Notes under the pieces: generated by a model
Seen by the model: only the letters and a program-made list of their open reading frames with translations
What the model was told of the DNA's origin: nothing
Database searches by the model: none
Position numbers and translations under genes: made by a program
Origin: Marinobacter sediminicola
Lineage (GTDB): Bacteria > Pseudomonadota > Gammaproteobacteria > Pseudomonadales > Oleiphilaceae
Direction: 5' to 3'
Assembly: GCF_031157525.1 (NCBI RefSeq)
Contig: NZ_JAVIXR010000015.1
Location: 1-62,938 of the forward strand
Length of the DNA stretch: 62,938 nucleotides
Shown: piece by piece, positions 57,258 through 62,938 of the stretch
How positions within the stretch are numbered: position 1 is the stretch's first letter
Layout of the letters: each line of letters opens with the position of its first letter

Positions 57258-57626
57258 TTAAAGTACTTCGGGTGCCAGTGAGATAATTTTCATGAACTTT
57301 TCGTTTCGCAGCTCACGGGTAACCGGTCCGAAGATACGGGTACCAATGGGTGCGTCCTGATTGTTCAGAAGTACAGCCGCGTTGCCGTCGAAACGGATAA
57401 GCGACCCATCGGGACGGCGAACACCCTTACGGGTGCGCACTACTACAGCCTTCAAGACCTGGCCTTTCTTCACTTTTCCGCGGGGGATGGCTTCCTTAAC
57501 GGTCACCTTAATGATATCCCCAATGGCGGCATAGCGCCGGTGTGAACCGCCCAGGACCTTGATGCACATCACCTGACGCGCACCACTGTTATCCGCGACT
57601 TCAAGCATTGTCTGAGTCTGAATCAT
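57258..57626 (-). CDS. rplN: 50S ribosomal protein L14
   Basis: The product has 122 residues: [20 protein letters not shown] and the C-terminal [20 protein letters not shown]. It is the first gene of the classical spc operon, yet only 18 bp separate it from rpsQ, so it is likely transcribed together with the S10 operon. Confidence 0.98.
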   Translation of the reverse strand: MIQTQTMLEVADNSGARQVMCIKVLGGSHRRYAAIGDIIKVTVKEAIPRGKVKKGQVLKAVVVRTRKGVRRPDGSLIRFDGNAAVLLNNQDAPIGTRIFGPVTRELRNEKFMKIISLAPEVL

Positions 57627-57644
57627 GGTTGTTCTCCGGGCGAA

Positions 57645-57911
57645 TTACACCTTGGATGCATGTTCAGTGACTTCCACCAGGGCCCAGCTTTTGGTCTTGG
57701 AGACCGGGCGGGTTTCCTGAATGGTCACAGTGTCACCGATATTGCACTGGTTGCTCTCATCGTGAGCATGGATCTTGGTTGAACGCTTCATGTACTTACC
57801 GTACAGAGGGTGCTTCACCTGACGCTCGACCAACACCACGATGGACTTCTCCATCTTGTTGCTTACGACCTTGCCGCTAAGAGTTCTGGCAGTTTGGGTA
57901 GCTTCGGTCAT
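57645..57911 (-). CDS. rpsQ: 30S ribosomal protein S17
   Basis: The product has 88 residues with an OB fold; [20 protein letters not shown] and [20 protein letters not shown] are typical. It is the last gene of the classical S10 operon, one base after rpmC. Confidence 0.98.
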   Translation of the reverse strand: MTEATQTARTLSGKVVSNKMEKSIVVLVERQVKHPLYGKYMKRSTKIHAHDESNQCNIGDTVTIQETRPVSKTKSWALVEVTEHASKV

Positions 57912-57912
57912 G

Positions 57913-58104
57913 TCACTGTCCTGCCTTTTCGTTCAATACTGTTTTCACACGAGCAATGTCGCGCTTCACCCCGGCGAGAAGGTGAGACTGATTGAGCTGA
58001 CCAGTAGCCTTGCGCATGCGCAGGTTGAACTGCTCCTTCAGGAGATCGATCAGCTCCTTATTCAGCTCCGCGGCTGATTTTTCACGCAGCTCTGTTGCTT
58101 TCAT
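57913..58104 (-). CDS. rpmC: 50S ribosomal protein L29
   Basis: The product has 63 residues ([20 protein letters not shown]), two helices. The ATG at 58104 shares one base with the rplP stop (TGATG), which favours translational coupling; a GTG one codon earlier is possible. It lies at the tunnel exit and helps bind SRP and trigger factor. Confidence 0.97.
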   Translation of the reverse strand: MKATELREKSAAELNKELIDLLKEQFNLRMRKATGQLNQSHLLAGVKRDIARVKTVLNEKAGQ

Positions 58105-58517
58105 CACATCACCGTCCTCGTTACGAAGGTGGTCTGTACCGGCAACTTTGCCGCTGCGAGTGTGAAGGCTTCGCGTGCGATATCTTCAGAAACACCTTCC
58201 ATCTCGTAGAGCATACGGCCTGGCTGAATTTCAGCCACCCAGTACTCGACAGAACCCTTACCTTTACCCATACGTACTTCAAGCGGCTTACCGGTGATCG
58301 GCTTATCCGGGAACACCCGAATCCAGATCTTTCCGCCACGCTTGATCTTACGCGTCATGGTACGACGTGCCGCTTCAATCTGGCGCGCAGTTATACGCCC
58401 GCGAGTCGTCGCTTTCAATCCGTATTCACCGAAGCTCACCTTGTTGGCGCGGTGAGCAAGACCGGTATTACGGCCCTTCATTACCTTGCGAAATTTGGTG
58501 CGTTTTGGTTGCAGCAT
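58104..58517 (-). CDS. rplP: 50S ribosomal protein L16
   Basis: The product has 137 residues: [20 protein letters not shown] and [20 protein letters not shown]. It organises the A-site region of 23S rRNA. It lies 12 bp after rpsC and overlaps rpmC by one base. Confidence 0.98.
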   Translation of the reverse strand: MLQPKRTKFRKVMKGRNTGLAHRANKVSFGEYGLKATTRGRITARQIEAARRTMTRKIKRGGKIWIRVFPDKPITGKPLEVRMGKGKGSVEYWVAEIQPGRMLYEMEGVSEDIAREAFTLAAAKLPVQTTFVTRTVM

Positions 58518-58529
58518 AAGATTGCCCCT

Positions 58530-59213
58530 TTACTTAGAACCTTTCTTCCCAGAGGCTTTCTTGTCAGCACGGACCTGTTCCATACCACCAAGAATCTCAC
58601 CTTTGAAGATCCATACCTTGACGCCGATTATGCCGTAAGTGGTATGCGCTTCGTAGGTTGCGTAATCAATATCTGCACGCAATGTGTGCAGCGGAACACG
58701 ACCTTCACGATACCACTCGGAACGCGCAATTTCGGCACCCCCGAGACGACCACCAACCTGAATCTTGATGCCTTTGGCTCCCTGACGCATTGCGTTTTGT
58801 ACCGCACGCTTCATAGCGCGACGGAACATCACACGACGCTCCAGCTGTCCGGCAACGTTTTGCGCTACCAGGCGAGCATCCAGATCCGGCTTGCGGACTT
58901 CTTCGATGTTGATGTGCACAGGCACACCCATCATCTCGCCAACTTCACGACGCAGACGATCAACATCTTCACCCTTCTTACCGATAACAATACCGGGGCG
59001 GGCAGTATGGATAGTGATACGGGCGTTCTGAGCAGGGCGCTCGATCACAATCTTGCTAACAGACGCCTTAACCAGACGCTTGTCGAGGAATTCGCGAACC
59101 TGAATATCGTTCAACAGGTTCTTTGCGTATTCCTTTTTATCGGCATACCAAACTGAGTTGTGCTCTTTAATCACACCCAGGCGGAAGCCGATTGGATTTA
59201 CTTTATGACCCAT
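58530..59213 (-). CDS. rpsC: 30S ribosomal protein S3
   Basis: The product has 227 residues. A KH domain ([20 protein letters not shown]) in the N-terminal half and a C-terminal domain with [20 protein letters not shown] form part of the mRNA entry and helicase site. It lies 11 bp after rplV. Confidence 0.98.
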   Translation of the reverse strand: MGHKVNPIGFRLGVIKEHNSVWYADKKEYAKNLLNDIQVREFLDKRLVKASVSKIVIERPAQNARITIHTARPGIVIGKKGEDVDRLRREVGEMMGVPVHINIEEVRKPDLDARLVAQNVAGQLERRVMFRRAMKRAVQNAMRQGAKGIKIQVGGRLGGAEIARSEWYREGRVPLHTLRADIDYATYEAHTTYGIIGVKVWIFKGEILGGMEQVRADKKASGKKGSK

Positions 59214-59224
59214 CTGAGCATCTC

Positions 59225-59557
59225 CTACTTGTCGGCGACCTTGACGGTGATATGACAGGTGCGCTTCATGATTCTGTCAGCGCGCCCCTTGGCTCTAGCC
59301 TTGATCCGCTTGAGCGTCGGGCCTTCATCCACCATAACGGTGGAAACCCGCAATTCGTCAACGTCCAGACCTTCGTTGTGCTCAGCGTTAGCGATGGCGG
59401 ATTCAAGAGCTTTCTTGATAATCACCGCCGCCTTCTTAGGGCTGAAAGTCAGAATGTTCAGGGCGTCCTCAACCGGCTTGCCGCGGACCTGGTCGGCGAC
59501 AAGACGTGCTTTCTGAGCTGAGAGGCGAGCGCCCTTGTACTTGGCTGCTACTTCCAT
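59225..59557 (-). CDS. rplV: 50S ribosomal protein L22
   Basis: The product has 110 residues from the ATG at 59557 ([20 protein letters not shown]), behind GAGGGGAATAGAA. The long loop near [20 protein letters not shown] lines the exit tunnel, where macrolide-resistance changes arise in other bacteria; the loop looks normal here. Confidence 0.97.
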   Translation of the reverse strand: MEVAAKYKGARLSAQKARLVADQVRGKPVEDALNILTFSPKKAAVIIKKALESAIANAEHNEGLDVDELRVSTVMVDEGPTLKRIKARAKGRADRIMKRTCHITVKVADK

Positions 59558-59574
59558 TTCTATTCCCCTCACAA

Positions 59575-59850
59575 TCAGCGTTTAGCTTTCTTGTCGGCCG
59601 AGTGGCCACGATAAGTACGCGTTGCCGCGAACTCTCCCAGTTTATGCCCGACCATATCTTCGGTGACAAAAACCGGCACGTGTTGCCTGCCGTTGTGGAC
59701 TGCAATGGTCAAGCCAACGAACTCTGGGAAAATCGTGGAACGACGTGACCAGGTCTTAATTGGTCGTTTGTCGTTCGCTTCCAGAGCTGCCTCGACCTTC
59801 TTCAACAGATGCAGGTCTATGAATGGACCTTTCTTTAAAGAACGTGGCAC
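59575..59850 (-). CDS. rpsS: 30S ribosomal protein S19
   Basis: The product has 91 residues: [20 protein letters not shown] and [20 protein letters not shown]. It is in the 30S head next to S13. It lies 23 bp after rplB. Confidence 0.98.
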   Translation of the reverse strand: MPRSLKKGPFIDLHLLKKVEAALEANDKRPIKTWSRRSTIFPEFVGLTIAVHNGRQHVPVFVTEDMVGHKLGEFAATRTYRGHSADKKAKR

Positions 59851-59873
59851 AGCATTTACCTCTATGTGGTCGT

Positions 59874-60701
59874 TTACTTGGCTGAACGACGACGTACTAT
59901 CATTTTGTCAGTACGCTTGTTCTTACGAGTCTTATGCCCTTTGGTCGGAACACCCCAAGGAGTAACTGGGTGACGTCCGCCAGAGGTACGCCCTTCACCA
60001 CCACCATGTGGGTGGTCAACTGGGTTCATAGCCACACCACGAACCGTTGGACGCTTTCCGCGCCAACGTGATGCACCCGCTTTACCAAGCCGCTTGAGAC
60101 TGTGCTCACTGTTGGACACTTCACCCAACGTGGCACGGCAATCTACAAGCACCTTTCGCATTTCACCTGAGCGCAGACGGATGGTCGCGTAAGCGCCTTC
60201 CCGAGCTACAAGTTGCACGGATGCGCCCGCAGAGCGAGCCAACTGTGCACCTTTACCAGGCTTGAGCTCAACGCAATGGATCACAGAACCAACCGGCATA
60301 TTCCGCAGCGGCAATGTGCTTCCAACCTTGATAGGCGCGTCGATTCCTGAGCGCACAGGCTCTCCGATCTGCATACCTTTGGGAGCAATAATGTAACGAC
60401 GCTCACCGTCCGCATACTTGATCAGCGCGATGTGCGCAGAGCGGTTAGGATCGTATTCAATGCGCTCAATTGTCGCAGGAATACCATCTTTGGTCCGCTT
60501 GAAATCTATTATACGGTAGTGCTGTTTATGGCCACCACCAATATGACGGGTAGTGATACGGCCGTTGTTATTACGACCACCCGACTTGCTTTGAGATTCG
60601 ACCAACGGTTCGTAAGGACGCCCTTTGTGTAAATCCGGGTTGTACAGTTTTACAACGTGACGGCGTCCGGCTGATGTTGGCTTGGTTTTGACGATCGGCA
60701 T
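59874..60701 (-). CDS. rplB: 50S ribosomal protein L2
   Basis: The product has 275 residues. The C-terminal loop [20 protein letters not shown] contains the conserved histidine near the peptidyl transferase centre. N-terminal OB and SH3-like domains are intact. It lies 17 bp after rplW. Confidence 0.98.
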   Translation of the reverse strand: MPIVKTKPTSAGRRHVVKLYNPDLHKGRPYEPLVESQSKSGGRNNNGRITTRHIGGGHKQHYRIIDFKRTKDGIPATIERIEYDPNRSAHIALIKYADGERRYIIAPKGMQIGEPVRSGIDAPIKVGSTLPLRNMPVGSVIHCVELKPGKGAQLARSAGASVQLVAREGAYATIRLRSGEMRKVLVDCRATLGEVSNSEHSLKRLGKAGASRWRGKRPTVRGVAMNPVDHPHGGGEGRTSGGRHPVTPWGVPTKGHKTRKNKRTDKMIVRRRSAK

Positions 60702-60718
60702 ATTACGACCCCTTTACC

Positions 60719-61012
60719 TTATTCCACATCCAGAAAATCGATGTCCTGACCTTCAGCCAGCTTTACATAAGCCTTACGAATGTCATTACGCTTGCCGAAC
60801 CCGCGGGCTGTGCGCTTGAGCTTGCCCTTACGATTCAGAACTTGAACACCTTCTACGGTGACGTTGAACAGTTGCTCAACAGCCTTCCTGATCTCCGGCT
60901 TGGTGGCGTCCGGGGCAACCCGGAAAACAACCTGACCATGCTCGGCAACCATTGAGGCTTTCTCCGATACGTGAGGCCCTAAAAGGACCTTATAAATACG
61001 TTCCTGATTCAT
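60719..61012 (-). CDS. rplW: 50S ribosomal protein L23
   Basis: The product has 97 residues ([20 protein letters not shown]). It docks trigger factor and SRP at the tunnel exit; [20 protein letters not shown] is typical. The start overlaps the rplD stop by 4 bp. Confidence 0.98.
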   Translation of the reverse strand: MNQERIYKVLLGPHVSEKASMVAEHGQVVFRVAPDATKPEIRKAVEQLFNVTVEGVQVLNRKGKLKRTARGFGKRNDIRKAYVKLAEGQDIDFLDVE

Positions 61013-61614
61013 CCCAGCATCTCCTCGATCTTCTTCAGAGCGGGAACAGTTACCACGACCTTCTCGTAAGCAACCAGGCTAACCGGATCCAGACCCGCAA
61101 CATCACGCACATCGACGTGAGGCACGTTGCGAGAAGCCAGGTGCAGATTATGCTCAAGGCTTTCTGTCAGGATCAGGGCATTGGAAAGGCCCAGATCTGC
61201 CAGCTTGGACGTGAAGTCTTTGGTCTTTGGCGCATCGACTGCAAAGTCGTCAACCAGAACCAGACGCTCCTGACGAACCAACTCGGAGAAAATAGAGCAC
61301 ATCGCGGCACGATACATCTTACGGTTAACTTTTTGCTCAAAGCCGCGAGGCTTGGCAGCAAAAGTCACACCACCGGAGCGCCAGATAGGGCTACGGATTG
61401 TACCGGCACGAGCGCGACCAGTACCCTTCTGACGCCAGGGCTTCTTACCACCACCACTGACTTCTGAGCGGGTTTTTTGAGCTTTGGTTCCCTGACGGCC
61501 AGCTGCCATATAAGCAGTAACCACCTGGTGAACCAGAGCCTCATTAAAATCTTTGGCAAATGCAGCATCGGAAACAGAAATTCCCTTGCCACTACCTGTA
61601 ATAGTCAATTCCAT
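61009..61614 (-). CDS. rplD: 50S ribosomal protein L4
   Basis: The product has 201 residues. The tunnel-lining loop [20 protein letters not shown] is intact. In E. coli L4 also represses the S10 operon through its leader; the leader here seems too short for the same structure. It lies 11 bp after rplC. Confidence 0.98.
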   Translation of the reverse strand: MELTITGSGKGISVSDAAFAKDFNEALVHQVVTAYMAAGRQGTKAQKTRSEVSGGGKKPWRQKGTGRARAGTIRSPIWRSGGVTFAAKPRGFEQKVNRKMYRAAMCSIFSELVRQERLVLVDDFAVDAPKTKDFTSKLADLGLSNALILTESLEHNLHLASRNVPHVDVRDVAGLDPVSLVAYEKVVVTVPALKKIEEMLG

Positions 61615-61625
61615 CGAACCGCTCC

Positions 61626-62264
61626 TCAGGCTTTAAGTGCAGGCTTGATGACAACATCACTGCCAGTTGCGCCGGGGACGGCACCACTAATCAGCAGGAG
61701 GTTGCGCTCGGCGTCGACACGGACAACTTTGAGGTTCTGCACAGTTACTTGCGCATTACCCATTTGGCCCGCCATCTTTTTGCCCTTGAATACCTTGCCC
61801 GGAGTCTGGTTCTGACCAATAGAACCCGGAGCACGATGCGATAGGGAGTTACCATGCGTTGCATCCTGCATGGAGAAGTTCCAGCGTTTAACGCCACCCT
61901 GGAAACCCTTACCCTTGGACTGACCGGTAGCATCTACAAGCTGACCATCTTCAAAGACAGTTGCAGCAATTTCGCCGCCTGCAGCCAGGTCTTCACCTTC
62001 GCCGTCAGCCAGCCGAAACTCCCAAACTCCCCGACCAGCTTCTACGCCGGCTTTAGCAAAATGACCTGCCTCGCCCTTGGTAACACGTGACGCACGACGA
62101 GTGCCCACAGTTACCTGAACAGCACGATAGCCGTCATTCTCAAGAGTTTTGAGTTGAGTAATGCGGTTAGGATCAACCTCAATTACCGTAACAGGCAGAG
62201 CCTGCCCGTCTTCCGTAAATATACGGGTCATACCAGCCTTACGGCCGACAACACCAATTGCCAT
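61626..62264 (-). CDS. rplC: 50S ribosomal protein L3
   Basis: The product has 212 residues. The extended loop [20 protein letters not shown] includes the glutamine that PrmB methylates in other gammaproteobacteria. L3 lies near the peptidyl transferase centre. A 75-bp gap separates it from rpsJ. Confidence 0.98.
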   Translation of the reverse strand: MAIGVVGRKAGMTRIFTEDGQALPVTVIEVDPNRITQLKTLENDGYRAVQVTVGTRRASRVTKGEAGHFAKAGVEAGRGVWEFRLADGEGEDLAAGGEIAATVFEDGQLVDATGQSKGKGFQGGVKRWNFSMQDATHGNSLSHRAPGSIGQNQTPGKVFKGKKMAGQMGNAQVTVQNLKVVRVDAERNLLLISGAVPGATGSDVVIKPALKA

Positions 62265-62339
62265 GTTTCACCTCTAAGTGTACGGGGCTCTCACCCTCTA
62301 TGGCCTTAGGACAGTTACACAGATCAATACCAGGTGGTA

Positions 62340-62651
62340 TTAACCGAGGCTAATCTGAACGTCTACACCTGCTGCCAGGTCCAACTTCATCAAAGCATCT
62401 ACTGTCTTTTCCGTTGGCTCAACAATGTCGAGCAAACGCTTATGAGTACGAATTTCATACTGGTCGCGCGCGTCTTTGTTAACGTGCGGGGAAACCAGAA
62501 TAGTGTACTTTTCCTTCCGCGTCGGCAGAGGGATAGGCCCACGCACTTGAGCGCCGGTCCGCTTAGCGGTATCGACAATCTCCTGCGTCGACTGGTCGAT
62601 AAGGCGATAATCAAACGCCTTCAACCGGATTCGAATCTTTTGGCTTTGCAT
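62340..62651 (-). CDS. rpsJ: 30S ribosomal protein S10
   Basis: The product has 103 residues: [20 protein letters not shown] and [20 protein letters not shown]. It is a 30S head protein and the partner of NusB in antitermination. It is the first gene of the S10-spc-alpha block, behind a consensus-like promoter and a leader of about 60 nt. Confidence 0.98.
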   Translation of the reverse strand: MQSQKIRIRLKAFDYRLIDQSTQEIVDTAKRTGAQVRGPIPLPTRKEKYTILVSPHVNKDARDQYEIRTHKRLLDIVEPTEKTVDALMKLDLAAGVDVQISLG

Positions 62652-62717
62652 GTTGCACCAAACTCCACTCGTAGCAGCTACTAGACTAGTTAGCCGACCT
62701 TCAAAAAAAGGAGCCGC

Positions 62718-62746
62718 ATTGTATGCATAATACCCAACCCTGTCAA
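62718..62746 (-). promoter_or_regulatory. Sigma70 promoter of the S10 operon
   Basis: On the minus strand TTGACA (62746-62741) and TACAAT (62723-62718) are spaced 17 bp apart, with one mismatch from the full consensus. It lies between the tuf terminator and rpsJ, with transcription expected to start near 62711. Confidence 0.88.
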
Positions 62747-62795
62747 CAGAGATGACTGCTGGCCAGATCGGGACAAGCGGTTGCGACAGAAATCG

Positions 62796-62822
62796 AAAAA
62801 GGGGCTGACCAAGTCAGCCCCT
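62796..62822 (-). terminator. Rho-independent terminator of tuf
   Basis: Perfect 10-bp stem AGGGGCTGAC / GTCAGCCCCT with a 3-nt loop, followed by T residues on the minus strand, 22 bp after the tuf stop. Confidence 0.92.
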
Positions 62823-62843
62823 CTTCCTGATGCAACGAGCGTC

Positions 62844-62938
62844 TTACTCGATGATCTTGGCGACTACGCCAGCACCAACGGTACGACCGCCTTCGCGAAT
62901 CGCGAAGCGCAGGCCATCTTCCATGGCGATCGGAGCAA
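62844..62938 (-). CDS. tuf: Elongation factor Tu, C-terminal 31 residues (cut by window edge)
   Basis: The reverse strand encodes [20 protein letters not shown] and then [10 protein letters not shown] followed by TAA, the C-terminal end of the third beta-barrel domain of EF-Tu. Most of the gene lies beyond the window. Its place upstream of rpsJ is usual in gammaproteobacteria. Confidence 0.97.
   Translation of the reverse strand, partial: APIAMEDGLRFAIREGGRTVGAGVVAKIIE

Noticed and set aside
58095..59156. 353-codon open frame antisense to rplP-rpsC
   Set aside because: Arises from ribosomal gene codon use on the opposite strand; spans two genes and has no family traits.

Overview
The window looks like a chromosomal segment of a marine gammaproteobacterium, most probably Marinobacter or a close relative. 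This is inferred from Pseudomonas-like gene orders (glnE-ilvE-LPS genes, pip-dtd, glnA-DUF4124-glnL-glnG, ssb-MFS-uvrA, and the full S10-spc-alpha ribosomal block next to uvrA), an E. coli-like cpdA-yqiB-nudF block near tolC, and protein sequence character. I found no tRNA, rRNA, CRISPR array, IS element, phage gene or replication origin. Most of the window is housekeeping DNA. The accessory part is a lipopolysaccharide (LPS) cluster of about 16 kb.

Layout. 0-4.7 kb holds one-carbon and methionine genes: gcvH and metR on the minus strand, metE divergent from metR, and cpdA convergent with metE. 4.9-10 kb holds DUF1249 (yqiB), nudF, thiC with a TPP riboswitch, and divergent tolC. 10-25.9 kb is the LPS core and lipid A region: waaA, two late acyltransferases, two ELM1-family/GT4 pairs in mirrored order, GT2, O-antigen-ligase-like, GT32, GT25, GT2, GT25, two less familiar transferases, and the Kdo kinase kdkA. 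It is followed by ilvE and glnE. 29.9-33.3 kb holds a K+ channel, mgtE and a CYTH triphosphatase. 33.4-38.2 kb holds a porin, dtd, pip and typA. 38.2-43.8 kb is a nitrogen-control block: glnA with two NtrC boxes and a sigma54 promoter, DUF4124, and glnL-glnG with another NtrC box. 43.8-48.8 kb holds ssb, an MFS exporter and uvrA. 48.8 kb to the end is the ribosomal protein superoperon on the minus strand, running rpsJ to rplQ with secY and rpoA, preceded by the 3' end of tuf.

How the genes work together. GcvH (one-carbon supply), MetE and MetR form a methionine/one-carbon group. WaaA plus KdkA suggest a lipid A carrying a single phosphorylated Kdo. The transferases between them would build an outer core with no recognisable heptosyltransferase. 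GlnE (adenylylation), GlnA, NtrB and NtrC are most of the nitrogen-assimilation control circuit.

The least explained structures are long inverted repeats just downstream of genes. One at 6105-6213 shares a 51-bp core with the left edge of the window, but the sequence beyond the core differs. A second type, with different sequence, lies after uvrA at 48829-48921. In the LPS region, the mirrored ELM1/GT4 modules and the run of compact, overlapping glycosyltransferase genes are the best candidates for undescribed biochemistry.
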